Assembly: GCF_019320115.1 (NCBI RefSeq)
Contig: NC_089597.1
Span: 120,679,710-120,743,709 of the forward strand
Origin: Miscanthus floridulus
Taxonomy: Eukaryota; Streptophyta; Magnoliopsida; Poales; Poaceae
DNA: 64,000 bases
Reading direction: 5' to 3'
Under the pieces are notes generated by a model that saw nothing but the letters and a program-made list of their open reading frames with translations, made no database searches and was not told the origin of the DNA. Positions 21,950 to 34,140 of this stretch are shown piece by piece. Positions within the stretch are counted from its first letter, which is position 1. Each line of letters begins with the position of its first letter. Both the position numbers and the translations under genes were made by a program.

Positions 21950-22420
21950 TGTCAACAAAATATGGTCGGCAGTCTACCTAGGGGTATGCCCAAGGTAGTA
22001 GATTGTCGGTAGACAGATGCGCAAGCCACAAACAAGATGGCGACGCAAGACAGACATGAGGTTTTATCCAGGTTCGGCCGTCGTGAAGGCGTAATACCTA
22101 CGTCCTGCGTCTGATTGTATTGCTGTATGTCAATGAGAGATGTTTTTTAGAGGGGTCCCCTATCCGCCTTATATAGTCCGGGGGGCAGGGTTACAGATCT
22201 AGAAACTAATCCTAGCCAGTTACAATTACCATAGGTGGCCGGATAAGGATTCCTATTCTAACCGACCAGAATCTTGCTTGATCTCCAAATCTGTCTTGAT
22301 TCCTTGCGTGGGATTCCAAACAGGTTGGCTGGGTCATGCGTCGTCTTCCAGTGGACCAGACCCCCTGATCCGGGCCGGCCCAAGCCTAGCCGTAAGGGTA
22401 TAGGGGTTAATACCCCCACA
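21950..22420 (-). repeat. Gypsy-2 3' LTR
   Basis: 471 bp, TGTCAACAAAAT to TACCCCCACA. My hand alignment to the other LTR gives about 31 substitutions and one indel, nearly all transitions. It holds a TATA-like CTATATAAGG on the minus strand (22167-22176). Confidence 0.92.
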
Positions 22421-23705
22421 GCTAGTCCCCGAGCACCATGTATTATGCTGCAACATGCCATTCGATCTCCTTTGACTAATGCGATCCGTCTTCATGTCAT
22501 CTCCAACTAAGTGAAACATTGACCAATCGAATGTGCCAGCATTCTGGTCAGAACAGAGAGCAGTAGACCATGATTATAGCTGAAGATTCTGGTTGTCCGA
22601 AGAATACATGGTGCTCTTAAAGAAAAAAGAAAAAGATTTCTTTCCTTATCAAGTGTGCCCACTTGTATTTCTGATAAGAAATGTAAGTGGCCCTTGGACA
22701 GTAGTAATTCTAGTAATCAGTCAAAGCGTAGGGGTCAACAAAATAAACACATTCACCGCAAGGTGAAGTGTGCCCACTTAGTCCCCGAGCCTGGTAGTAG
22801 GTGACGTAGGCACGTGGTGCTAGGATCTAAAAAGAATTTCCACTGAAGTTAAGAATCCAATCATCGTGCAAGCAATACGAGATGCACCGGCAGGTGCATC
22901 GTACCGATGTAGTCCCCGAGCTTGCTGGAAGGCGAAGTATAAGCCTTGTAGCAAGGTCCAAATAAATGCCTCTCGACTGTATATGAGTACAAATCACATG
23001 TAGCCGAGGAGAGCGGTCTCCGAGCAGTGGTCGAAATAGTCCCCGAGCATGGTAGTGGTCGGAGCAGTCCCCGAGCACGGTAGTGGTCGGAGCAGTCCTC
23101 GAGTACGGTAGTGGTCGGAGCAGTCCCCGAGCACGGTAGTGGTCGGAGCAATCCCTGAGCACGGTAGTGGTTGGAGCAGTCCCCGAGCACGGTAGTGGTC
23201 TGGACCATCCCTGAGCACGAGACGTGCGGTGAAGAACCAAATGCCACTTGTACTATTATTTGGTGTATTTATTTATCTTCTTACTCTATCAAGTCCAATC
23301 GGACATGTCTGGTCAAAAAAGTAGACGGGTATAGCATGTCATACTGCCTTCTTGTCCTTTCAAGCAAATAGTCACTTGGCACCTGTAAGGAGCTGCGTCA
23401 ATGTGGGCCCTCTCACACTAGTAACGAAGAGGCGCATACATTGATAACGAAGAGACGCATAGATCTCGGGGTTGTGAAAACAACCATCTACGGCGTGTGC
23501 GCACGTCTCCCAATAATCTCGGGCAGACAAAATGGTGGAACTCTTGGTTAAATATAGTATAGAATTGGTAAGTTACTTTTTACCGAGCCCCATTGCCATT
23601 CTCCGCTGCAGCCTTCTTCTTCTTCTTCTTGCCAACCATAATACCTTGAAAATCATCACCAACCACTCCTCCACCATATCCGTTTTCATCAGCAAGGCCA
23701 GATTC
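22421..23705. other. Gypsy-2 spacer between 3' LTR and accessory gene
   Basis: No protein recognised. It repeatedly uses the phrase AGTCCCCGAGC, including a 28-bp tandem array at 23040-23220. It would contain the polypurine tract and, for the accessory gene on the plus strand, its promoter and leader; no clear TATA is seen. Confidence 0.55.
23040..23220. repeat. 28-bp tandem repeat, about six copies
   Basis: Units read GAGCACGGTAGTGGTCGGAG then CAGTCCCC with few changes. Apparent ORFs on the minus strand here (such as 22994-23218) are products of this array and not genes. Confidence 0.85.
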
Positions 23706-26700
23706 ATGGCAAAAAGTGACGCGCAGAAGAAAGCCGGAGTCATGGCGAAGGAGTGGTGGAAGTCAAGAAGCAACGAGCAGACCATTGAAGACCTCATCAT
23801 CATGGGAGTACTCCACAACAAGGAACTCGCGGGATGGCACGCGCCAGAGGGCGAGGGGTACCCCGATCCACAACCAGGTGAGATTGTGGTTTTCGAAGAT
23901 TTCTTCAAGCGGGGTTTTGGGGTTCTAGTGCACCCTTTCCTTCAGGGGCTCTATCTGTATTACGAGATTGGGATTTGCAATCTGCATCCCAACTCGATTC
24001 TTCTTGTCTCCACCTTCATTCATCTTTGCGAAGCATATGGTGGCTTCCAGCCCTATTTTGACTTCTTTCACCATCTTTTCTGTCTACGGAAGAAAGGAAG
24101 CAGCGGCTCGAAGATAGCCGGAGGTGTGTACCTCAACCTTCATGACGGGATGAAGGCCTAGTACCTGCACTGCCCTTGGAACACGTCGCTTGACGATTGG
24201 TACAAGAAGTGATTCTACATCCGCGAAGAGCCAAACACGATCACACTGTGCGATGTTGGGTTCATTCCGGAGAAGAGGACCAGCTGGTCGGAGAAACCCG
24301 AGCACCTAGAACATATTCCAGAACTACTTGGGATGATCCCGTGGAAGAAACTGGATGATCTGAGCATAGTCGGGAACTTCATCAGCCGAAGGATCCAGCC
24401 CTGCCAGAGGAGGGTACACCCCGGCTACGAGTACCAAGGTAGCGTAGACCCAACGAGGACAAGGCAAGAGGCGCTTGACAAGATCAAAGTCAGAGCCAGA
24501 ATTAGAGAGTTATTTAACTTAGCTGATCCAAATTATGTCAGATTGAGCGACATCGAGCACGCTTTCAAGCTTGCCTGACCTCCCTCAAAGGTAAATCATC
24601 CTGCCTTGTACCTGTAGTTTTATGTTGTAACAGAAACTGACTATGTTATCTCCTTTGTGTTTCCTAGATTAATGGTCGGAATAGAGCAACAGTGTTCATG
24701 TCTCCACCCCCTGGTGTAGATTGCCCACAAGTTGCCGGCCCAACCGCCCAGACCAGCGCCGGAATCGAAGACGTCGACTAGGCCGTGCTCAGAGTTGGGG
24801 AGGAGGCAACGGCCAAAGCTGCTGGTAAGCGGCCGGCGGCCAGCAAGCGTCGTCAGGCGATCTTTACACTATTAGACGATGAAACAGAGGATGCAGACAT
24901 CTTTCGACTCGTCCCTCGAAAGAGGAGGAGGCAACTAGAGTCGACGGAGCAAGGTGGCTCCTCCGTGCCGGTGGGACCCGCATCGCCGACCACTGCAGCG
25001 CGGAGGACAAGCGGTAAAGGGGTCGAGCACCAAGCCCCAGTGCCAGTGCTAGATGTAGAAGGAGACCAGGTGTCACCCGCACAGCATGTGGAGTAGGCAC
25101 GGCCGAAGAGACGTGCCTTTGCCACATCATTTCGCGCTCCCAATATGTAAGTATTTGTAACTTTGATGTAAGCTTGCAATTTTTATTGACTATGGTTGCC
25201 TTCTGAACTTATCTTGGATGTACTAGGTCAGCATCCACCAAAAATCCGGATCAACTAGCCAAGAGCAGCGTGGCTCCAGCAACAGTTGCAGAGAGGACTG
25301 CACAGTAGCCGGCCATGGAGGAAAACATAGCAAAAGGTCCACCGGAGCCTCAGACCATAAGCGCTCAGTCAACAGTCCCTGAGCAGGGGGTCGAGAGAAG
25401 AGCCGAGCCAAGCGCAAGTGCTCCGAGCACTAACCCTACTGAGGGCAACACTTCAACACCAAGGGTAACGGGTCAGACTGAGGAGCAGCGGACGGAGGCG
25501 AGAGCACAGAGCACGTTTATCGATGCTGCAGCCTGTGGGAAGGCTATAGTGATCGTAGAAGCTGCCAACTCCGGACCAGCACCGACACCCGAAGAAGAGG
25601 CCGAAGAGGATGAAGTAGAAGAGGCCCTGGGCCATCCACAGGACAGATGACAACATGTATATGTGTCGTGCTGGCGGAACGACCAATGGGTTGTTCATGA
25701 GGAAATCCTAGAGGTCAAAGAGACCATGAAAGTTGAATGGGTGGCGGAACAACTGGTGATGGAAGTCTAGGTATGCTTTTCTTGACCACCTGATCTTGCC
25801 ATCTAGTCATACTGTCTTACTTAGCTTTTTGCATGCAGGACTTAATGAAGACCGCAAGGTACCGCAAGAAGTGCTTCGATCAGATTGAGGGGATCACAGC
25901 AAGCAATAAAGAACTGACGGCCGAAGTGGAACGCTTGCGCCGCCAACTTGAAGTCGCCAACCATGAGAGGACAGAGCAAGAGGCGCAAAACCAGAACCTG
26001 GTCGTCCAACTCAGTAACAAGGAGGGGAAAAACAAGTAAGTAGTTACTTTATCACAACGATTGCATGACAAGTGTTGTTGCGTTGTCGGTAGTAACAGCC
26101 GTAGTGCAGGCTTAGAAGCCGAAGTAGTCCATCTCCAAGAGGAGAATAGTCATGCGGTCATAGAGTGTGATCGCCTGAAGGAGGACAACAGGAAACTGGC
26201 GCACGACCAGTCGCAGCTTCGGGACCACACGACCAAGATGAAAGAGGAACTGAAAAGTAAGTGTTCCAGACCCCTTTGCCCACTTTTGTTTCCCACCTTA
26301 TCTTGTTGTAGTATGATGTTTTAACGTCTTGTGCGGTTTGCAGTTTTAAAAGTCAATGCCAAGAAGCATCTAGAAGCCGTGATGAAAGATCGTGATGGCT
26401 GGAAGGCGCGGTGCCTAGAGATCATCGAGGATCGGGACACATGGAAAAACCGGTGCCAGGAAGTGGCAACCGGCATTTTGCCGGTCCTCAACCTTATCGA
26501 CCCAGTGCTTACAGAGGAAGTGCCAAGGACGCCATAGCTCGGACTGGTCGACAGATGCCAAAAGGCATGGGGATGGTTCCAAGAGTTCGTAAAGAAGGCA
26601 GGTGAGTACACAGGCGCACATGTGCTAAGCATGGTACGTGCTCACTACCCCTTGATCGATCTCAAGCGCCTGGAGGCTGGATACCCGAAGGAGGTAGATC

Positions 26701-26987
26701 CAAACAAGGCTGAGGAGCTTCGGATGACCCAGCTAGACTTGTCGGCAAAAATAATTGGCGACATTAACCTGTGTGGAGGTGGGACAGCACCTGTACAGGG
26801 TACGCCATCAACAAGTCAGCTAGAAACACCATCAGTTTTGAGCCAACCGGCGAAGCCTGCGGTCTCGACCAGCCAGGCATTGGCGGGGCCATCTTCTTCA
26901 GCTCAACCAGTACAGGAGTCCTCGGGACTCGAGCATGATGCCAGGCCCGGCGAGCAGCAGGTGCCGCGTGACCCAACCAGCCAATAG
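23706..26987 (+). pseudogene. Antisense multi-exon accessory gene of Gypsy-2 (Transposase_28-like)
   Basis: On the strand opposite gag-pol. The first long exon, from the ATG at 23706, encodes a globular domain with EIVVFEDFFKRGF, HPFLQGLYLYYEIGICNLHP and FIHLCEAYGGFQPYF, which I recognise as the 'putative gypsy type transposon' family (Pfam PF04195, Transposase_28) of grass genomes. Stops at 24159 and just before 24212 break it. Further exons follow, separated by GT-AG gaps of intron size (24591-24667, 25147-25226, 25771-25838, one starting at 26036, 26257-26343). They encode a basic, Ala/Thr-rich linker, coiled coils (KELTAEVERLRRQLEVANHE; LEAEVVHLQEENSHAV) and a Ser/Pro-rich tail ending at 26987. 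The function is not known to me. The splicing pattern shows it evolved as its own transcript and not as part of pol. Confidence 0.75.
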
Positions 26988-27512
26988 TATAGGCTATAGC
27001 TGTAGAAGAAGATGTAGTTGTGTTATTGTAAACTTAGACCTTTTCAGGCAAGCTTGTAATAACGTAACTGTATATCAGCATAAGCTTGTTTGTTTTGTGG
27101 ACAACGTATTTAAGCTTGAATCTCGCGTTGGTGTAACTAAGTGAGAACATGTTAGCGTTCTGTTTAGTTGTACCAGTTTAGTCGACACGTCATCCTGACA
27201 GGTTTGTATGGCCCTGGTTTGTCTTGTGGTCGGAGTGTGAGGAGTGTAGCCTGTGCACACGTAGACGTAGACAAGTCAAACCAGAGGGGACCTACCGATC
27301 ACCTGTAGCATAGAGAGCAGATCCCATGCACGCGTTGGGAGAAACCGGAGACAGGGCCTGCTCCGAAAACCTAGGAAGGAATGGTGGTCGGTTTTGACTG
27401 GTTAAGTTAGAATAATAATAGACTTCGATGTGACACATTAGAGTGGTCGGAGAAATCATAGTAGCTTTATTGAATTAAATCGAAAGTACAAGAGGAGTAC
27501 ATATCTTAGCAG
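26988..27512. other. Gap between accessory gene and pol 3' end
   Basis: The two genes converge here: the plus-strand accessory gene ends at 26987 and minus-strand pol ends at 27513. No ORF is recognised between them. It should hold the accessory gene's polyadenylation signal; none stands out. Confidence 0.5.
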
Positions 27513-28838
27513 TTAAGCATAGAAATGCCTAAGCTTGTCGATGTGCCATGAATTGGGTATGTCCGTACCGTCCAGGTGAGCTAACCTGTAAGACATAGGT
27601 CATGTAACTTCCTTGATCATGAAGGGCCCTTCCCATGGAGTTGCGAGTTTGTGGACACCAGCCTGATTCGTCTTCCACTTCAGGACCAGGTCCCCAACCA
27701 CAAAGAAACGCTCCTTAACGTTCTTGTTGTAGTACCTGCGCAAAACAAGGTATTTGGTTGTACGTACGCAAGAATCGAGCCGCTTCTCTTCTGCACTATT
27801 CACTTCTAGCTCCCGCACTTCATTGGCCTTGTCTTTGTTGAAGTTTTCTACCCATGCTGATCTGAAGGCTATATCTGCTGGGAGCACTGCCTTAGCGCCG
27901 TAAACCATAAAGTATGGTGATACGCCGGTATTGCGACTGGGCTGGGTTCTGAGGCCCCAGACCATGGCTGGTAACTCTTTGAGCCATCTTCCGGGAGCCT
28001 TGTCATTTTCTCTGTACATCCTCTTCTTAAGTATGTCCAAGATCATACCATTTGCCCGCTCGACCTATCCATTAGCTCTAGGGTGCGCTACTGAGATGTA
28101 TTTTACTACTATGCTCCTTTCATTGCAGAAGTCCCAAAAAGCGTTCCCGGTGAACTGAGTACCCAGATCAGTGATGATGCTATTGGGTATGCCGAAGCGG
28201 TAGATGACCTGGTCAATGAATGTGACAGCCTTTTCTGAAGATGCCTGTACCAGAGGCATGTACTCTATCCACTTAGAAAAATTGTCGATCAGCACAAAGA
28301 CACATGTAAATTTCCCAAGAGCCGGTTTGAAGGGCCCAATCATATCTAGTCCCCAGCATGTGAAGGGCCAAGAGGCTGGTATTGTCTGGATCTCGTGTGC
28401 TGGTACGTGGATTCTCTTGGTGAAGAACTGACAACCCTCACAATGGCGGACTAGCTTCTCTGCATCGGCCACAGCTGACGGCCAATAGAACCCTGCTCGG
28501 AAAGCCTTGCCAACCAGCGTTCTCGAGGCCACGTGGTTGCCACAAGAGCCAAAGTGGATTTGGCCCAGGAGTTGTTGGCCATCCTCTTGGGTTATACACT
28601 TCATCAAGATTTCCTCCTTTGCGTTCTTGCGCCATAATTTGCCATCGACGAGCAGATACTGCTTACTGCGACGCATCAGGCGTTTGTTTTCTATCTGATC
28701 AGTGTAACCACTGCCATCTGTCAGGTATTTGATGAAAGGTACTCTCCAGTCAGGCTGATTAGTGGTCAGAGGTGGCTCGGTGGTGCTTGCTGCTGGAACC
28801 GTAGCCACCAATGGCTTGTCTGGAGGCTTGTCGACCAT
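27513..28838 (-). pseudogene. Gypsy-2 integrase
   Basis: It reads from 28838 down to a stop at 27513. The zinc-finger region ends HCEGCQFFTKRIHVPA. In the core, Asp in WGLDMIGPF, Asp in FGIPNSIITDLGTQFTG and Glu in VERANGMIL form the D,D,E triad. The C-terminal part has GDLVLKWKTNQAGVHKLA and WEGPFMI and ends with a HIDKLRHFYA tail, the same tail type as Gypsy-1 and Gypsy-3. Stops lie near 28067 (between NG and VERANG) and near 27599. The protein would join element cDNA to host DNA in the nucleus. No chromodomain is seen, as expected for Tat elements. Confidence 0.9.
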
Positions 28839-28904
28839 GGGATCTTCCTCTTCGATGGAAGGTGTGAGCAGGTCTTGAATGAATATGCCATGTGGGACTT
28901 TGGC

Positions 28905-29290
28905 TCAGGATGATCCTAACTTTGATAGTGCATCTACTGCTTGATTTTTGTCCCGGACCACGTGTGTGTACTCAATGCCATAGAACTTGCCTTCCAGCTT
29001 TCTGATCGATTTGCAGTATGCATACATCTTTTCGCTGGTCGTGTCCCAGTCCTTGTTGAGTTGGTTGATGACCAGAGCCGAGTCTCTGTAGACATAGAGA
29101 CGCTTGACACCGAGCTCGACCGCAATGCGCAAACCATGTAGGCATGCTTCGTACTTGGCGGCGTTATTAGATGCTGGGAAATAAATCCTGAGGACGTATC
29201 AGAGCTGCTCCTTGGATGGTGACACGAAAAGGACTCCTGCTCCTATGCCGTCGATGTTGAGAGAGCCATCAAAGTACATCTTCCAATACT
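28905..29290 (-). pseudogene. Gypsy-2 second RNase H (archaeal-type)
   Basis: Between the usual RNase H and integrase, minus strand. It begins WKMYFDGSLNIDGIGAGVLF (Asp of the first active-site strand) and continues with NNAAKYEACLHGLRIAVELG (Glu), VYRDSALVINQLN (Asp) and a final DKNQAVDALSKL (Asp). This D-E-D-D set is that of ribonuclease HI of the archaeal/plant type and not of the Gypsy RNase H. An extra RNase H at this position is the mark of Tat-lineage elements. Stops lie near 29200 and at 28903-28905. Confidence 0.85.
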
Positions 29291-29327
29291 CATCGGGCCC
29301 CTAAGAGGCAGGTGTGCTTAAGTATGT

Positions 29328-30629
29328 CTACTCGACGATGAAATTGACGAGTGCCTGAGACTTGATTGTAGTACGGCTTGCAAATTCCAAGGAGAAAGGG
29401 CATAGCTCCATTGCCCATTTGACGATGTGCCCGTTCGCATCCTTGTTGCGAATGATGTCTCCCAGAGGGTACTCAGTCATGACCACCACACGATATCCGT
29501 CGAAGTAATATTTCAACTTTTGGGATGTTATCAGTATGGCATAGATCAGTTTTTGAATCTGTGGATACCTGGTCTTGGATTCATTGAGTACAGTGGAGAC
29601 CACCCGATTAGTTGCCGCAATGTAAAGTAGGAGAGTTTTATCTTCTCTGGGAGCAGTGAGGACTGGAGGTGATGTAAGGTATTGTTTCAGCTGTGTGAAG
29701 GTAGCGTCTGCTTCCTCTGACCACTCAAACTTTTCAGATACTTTGAGCAGCTTGAAGAACGGTAGTCCTTTTTCTCCTAATCTTGATATGAAACGACTGA
29801 GAGCAGCCATGCATCTGGTAAGCTTCTAGACATCCTTCACCTTTTTGGGTGGCTTCATGTCTAAGACAGCTTTGACTTTCTCCGGGTTAGGGCGTATGCC
29901 GTCGTGACTGACAACGTTGCCAAGCAGTATACTAGAAGGAACACCAAAGATGCACTTCTTTGGGTTTAACTTCCATTGGAATGTATTAAGGGCTACAAAG
30001 GTGCGTTCTAGGTCGTTAACAAGGGTATGTGCTTCCTTGGTCTTGACAACTACATCATCAACATAAGCCTCAACGAGGTCATCTTTTATCTCGTCTTTGA
30101 GGCAGGCCTGTATGGCGCGTTGATAGGTAGCTCCGGTGTTCTTGAGCCCGAACGACATAGTCGTGTAGCAGTAGGCGCCGAAAGGCATGATGAAAGATGT
30201 CTGGATCTGGTCATCCTTTTTGAGAGCGATCTGGTGATAACCAGAGTAGCAATCGAGAAAGGAAAGCAGCTCGCAACCGGCGGTTGAATCTATGACCTCT
30301 TCTATGCGAGGTAAGCCGAACGGGTCCTTAGGGCAGTGTTTGTTGAGATCAGTGTAATCAACGCACATTCTCCATTCATTATTCTTTTTGCGTACAAGAA
30401 CCGGGTTGCCTAACCACTCAGGATGATACACTTCTTTGATAAATCTAGCTTCCAAAAGATGTGTAACTTCTACCCTAATCGCCTCCTTCTTGTCACGAGC
30501 GAACCATCGTAGCTTCTGCTTGATAGGTTTGGCCTTGCCGTTGACATTCAAGGAGTGCTCGATCAAGTTCCGAGGTACACCAGGCATGTCAGCAGGTTTC
30601 CATGCGAACACATCCACATTGCTCCTCAA
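29328..30629 (-). pseudogene. Gypsy-2 reverse transcriptase and first RNase H
   Basis: Minus strand, two open pieces (30629-29826, 29810-29328) separated by one stop near 29827. RT motifs in order: PEWLGNPVLVRKKNNEWRMC, SFLDCYSGYHQIALKKDDQ, FGAYCYTTMSFGLKNTGATY and the catalytic box AYVDDVVVKT. The connection follows, with a FEWSEEADATFTQLKQYL-type segment, then an RNase H starting TLLLYIAATNRVVSTVL. The typical DAS of that RNase H reads IAAT, so this domain may be catalytically dead and its role taken by the second RNase H. It would copy element RNA to DNA in the gag particle. Confidence 0.92.
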
Positions 30630-30650
30630 GAACCTGATGAGCGTGTCTTC

Positions 30651-31260
30651 CTATTTGGGATCTAGGTTGGCCCCGATAAGGGCCGTTTTGCTGGGATCAC
30701 CGTCGACCAGCTGGATCACCTTGTGCTCCTTGGACTTGATGTTCTTGCATGGGGCCTCGAGCTCTAGGATCTCCAGGTGGTCGGCTGAGGTCTTCTTGGC
30801 ATCGAACATGGTCTCAGCCATGCGAATAGAGAGGTCGTGAGCCTCTGCTATTTTGAAGCTGTCATCCTCATAGGTATACGCTGCATATACATTGCCCCTG
30901 AGAGTTAGAACTCCTTTCTCGGTAGGCATCTTGAGCACCAAATACCTATAATGAGGTATGGCCATGAACTTGGTGAGCGATGGTCGACCAAGGATAGCAT
31001 GGTAGGTGCCGTCAAAGTCAGTGACCATGAAGTTGACGTAGTCGGTGTGAAAGTGGTCCGGGGTCCCAAATTGCATAGGTAGCGTGATCTGCCTGAGAGG
31101 TGTAGAGCTCTGTCCGGGGAGAACGCCCTAGAACTATGCCTCGTATGGCTTGAGATCCGCCTAGGTTATCTTCAGGGCTGACAGACTGTTCTTGAATAGT
31201 ATATCGATGGAGCTGTCGCCGTCAATCAGCACTCTGTCGAACTAAACCTTGTTGATATAA
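30651..31260 (-). pseudogene. Gypsy-2 protease region
   Basis: Minus strand, below the gag end. DRVLIDGDSSIDILF is the retropepsin active-site region. The usual Asp-Gly/Ser-Gly/Ala triplet appears as DGDSS, so one position is changed. MVTDFDGTYHAILGRPSLTK is the second conserved block (hydrophobic residues, then LGRP). Stops occur near 31125-31165 and at the boundary with RT (30650). It would cut the polyprotein into mature parts. Confidence 0.8.
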
Positions 31261-31283
31261 GGATCGAGGACCTGGGGAAAACA

Positions 31284-34100
31284 TCATGGCTCAGGTATTG
31301 TGGCCCATTGGTCCTTTCTGCTAAAGGAGATCTTGCGGTGAGACCAAGGAGGGAGCCACGGATCTGTGATGAGGTTGTCGGTGTTGGCCACGTTCAAGCA
31401 AGCGCGGGCGAGCAGCTTGCGTTCTCGTTTGGTTTCGATGGACACTTTGCCTCCAATGATGGTGTGCACATGATCGGTTGGCTTGACGTACTTGTGATGG
31501 GGATCTGCGTCATCATCGTCGTTGTCCTTGTTGCGTTGTTCCCCTGCGTCGTTAGGCTTGTCGGATGTATCCGGAGCCTGTTGATGCGTGTAGATAGACT
31601 TGAGAACGCGGCAATTCTCCATGGTATGGTTTGACTTGGGATGGAGCTGGCAGGGCCCTTTCAATGCTTTGGCGTAGTCTTCTTTGTAGTTACGACGTTC
31701 GCCACCTTTTTTAATGGTGTTGACCTCGCCGTCGTCTTCCCGAGCATGCTTGCCCCTATAATCATCACGGCGGTTACGCCGTTGATTACGCTGGTCGTGG
31801 TGGTCACAGGAGTCGTTGCACTGGTTGCGGCGGTCAAAATTGTCATTCCGACCATGGCTGCCGTGGTAGTCATCGCGGTGTGGGAGGTGGTCGGAGCATG
31901 GAACCCTTGCTGCTTCTTCGATGATTATCTTTTTAGCGTCGTCGGCATCCACATACTTCTTAGCAGTGGCCAGGAGCACTGTGACTGACTTAGGTCTCTT
32001 ACGGAGGAGCTTGTCCCTTAGGGCATCATGGAAGCGGAGGCCAGTGATAAAAGCCTCGATTGCCTCGTTGTCAAAGATTGACGGGACCTTAATGCGCATC
32101 TCTGAGAAATGCCAGACGTACTTGCGCAGTGGCTCATCTTTTTGATCTCAAATCCACTGCAGATCATATTTGTTGCTGGGTTGCTCGCAAGTAGCAATGA
32201 AGTTGTTGATGAAGGCTTGCTTGAGCTCTTGCCAAGAATCAAAGTAGTTCGCTAGCAAGCTGATCAGCCATTGGTGACCTGCATGGCCGACAGCGACTGG
32301 GAAGTAGTTAGACATGACGTGCTCATCAGCCATGGCTGATCTGCACGTAGTTTCATAGAGCATGACCCATAATTCGGGGTTCTCCTTGTCGTCATACTTC
32401 TAAAGTTTTTCGAGCTTGAAGTTCTTGGGTCAAATGACTTGGCGAAGGTGCGGAGTAAACTGCTTTAAACCCGGAGGGCCATGGGTAGTATCATATTCCA
32501 TACGGCGATAGCTTTCATGGGATGCACGATCGTTGGCTCTTTGGTTGATGCGATCAAGCAGATCGCGTCCTCCAAGGTAATGGCGGAGATCGTTATTGCC
32601 ATCACGGTGATCTCGGTTGCCATCCTGATTAACCCTGCGACCGTGGTTATCGTGGTGATTATCATGGTTGTCTCGGCGGTTGTCGTCCCGAACGTCACGC
32701 TGGTTGTCCTCTCGACGGCGGTTGTCGTCCCGACCACCATCATGGCCACCGTTTCCACCTTGACGGTTGTCTGATGGGTTGTTGTTGCGCGAGCCACGTT
32801 GGTTGGGTGGCTATGAGCGACTTGAGTACTGGCGGCTGTGGCTTGATTCGATTGAGACGGATGGAGCCCAGGCTTGATTTACAATTTCTGCGGTCTAAGC
32901 CATAGCAGCCGTCAGATAAGCTTGTATATCATCGTGAACTGCCTGGGTTTCCGGGGTATTGGGTAGTCGTTGCATTATCGCCATAGCAATAGCTACGTTG
33001 GCGCTTGGAGTCCTGAAGACCTATTTGTCCCCCACCCTATCGAAGGCATTGTTAAGGTCGCGTGGCTAGACCCTTATACGTAGTGCCTCCCCTTCTGCCT
33101 CAGCTTCAATTTGTTGGCAATTAAACCGGTCGATATTGCGTGCTTCGTGTGCAAGCCTTTCTTGTTCTGTTTTGCCAACTACCGATGGTTCGTCATTACT
33201 AACAACATTGATCAATTCCCCTCGCCTTGGTAGGAAAGACGGGAATTGTGGGAACCCCAGGGCGTGGTCTGGGATATCCAGATCATATTCAACACCTTCA
33301 TCGTCATGATGCTGGAGCTCGGTGTGGACGGAGGCATTAGATGCGATGCCAGACGAGGAGCTGGAGCCACCCTCTTGAACTGTGTGGATGGATCCTTCTC
33401 GATAATCCTCAATCCAGACCATGTTAACAAAGTTGCGCAGGCCGTTGGGCTGGGCCTAGTGGTTCTCCATCGAGGCTTCGTACTCGGAGAGCCGGAGACT
33501 CATCGTGGAGGCTAGCCGGTGATGAGCGGAACGCCCTTCAGGAGTAGATGTGACCACGAGATCCATACCGAGTCATGCAGGACGACTGGCCTGAGCTAGT
33601 TGGGTAGATTTGTTGTGGGTAGCGGTTACCTGCTCATTAGGTTGACTTTGAATTGAACTTACTAGAGTTAGGGTTTCAGCAAGTTTGGTGCCGACCCGAT
33701 CGATGGAGTCGAGCAGGTCGGTGTTGTTGATCTGCTTCCCTTTGTAGCGAGGAAGCGGACGATAGGTTATCGGCGCGGCAGAAGACGATGCGGGCGTGGT
33801 CGGAGTCAGATCCACCATGGTTGGAGCTAGATCCACCGTGGTCAGAGCCAGATCCACCGTGGTCGAAGCCAGATCCACCGTGGTCGAAGCCAGATCCACC
33901 ATGGTCGGAGCCAGATCCACCGTGGTCAGAGCCAGATCCACCGTGGTCAGAGCCGTAGCCGATGCAGTTGAAGCAGTGGTCAACGCAGATTGAATCCGTG
34001 CCTCCTCTGCGGTCATGGCGATGAAGTCATCGAAGCCGGTGGTCTAGGTGATTTGGCCGACAGTGAACGTGAGGCCGTTCGGCGTAGCCATGGAGCTAGA
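31284..34100 (-). pseudogene. Gypsy-2 gag, with an N-terminal heptapeptide repeat
   Basis: Minus strand from about 34090 down. The N-terminal part contains about eight copies of a seven-residue unit, variants of LTTVDLA, encoded at 33796-33960. A long acidic linker follows, then an Asp/Asn/Arg/His-rich segment (32465-32800) and the gag core, with SWQELKQAFINNFIATCEQP and EAFITGLRFHDALRDKLLR of the retrotransposon gag family (PF03732). After another Arg/Asp/His-rich stretch comes KGPCQLHPKSNHTMENCRVL, the Cys/His block shared with Gypsy-1 and Gypsy-3. I see no CCHC knuckle. About eight stops break it. Confidence 0.85.
33796..33960 (-). repeat. 21-bp repeat coding the gag heptapeptide array
   Basis: About eight in-phase units of GTGGTCAGAGCCAGATCCACC and variants. 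Because the unit is a multiple of three, the array is open on both strands, giving a mirror ORF on the plus strand that is not a gene. Confidence 0.85.
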
Positions 34101-34140
34101 GATGATGACCATCTTGTTCACTTAGAGAGCAGTACGCACA

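Noticed and set aside
23040..23220. Regular short repeats that could suggest a CRISPR array
   Set aside because: Units are directly abutting with no unique spacers, inside a plant retrotransposon.
22827..23247. Overlapping minus-strand ORFs rich in DHYRARGLL-type repeats
   Set aside because: They are read-through of the 28-bp tandem array, open in several frames because of its composition.
33796..33993. Plus-strand ORF opposite the gag heptapeptide array
   Set aside because: A mirror of an in-phase 21-bp repeat; the minus strand is the element coding strand.
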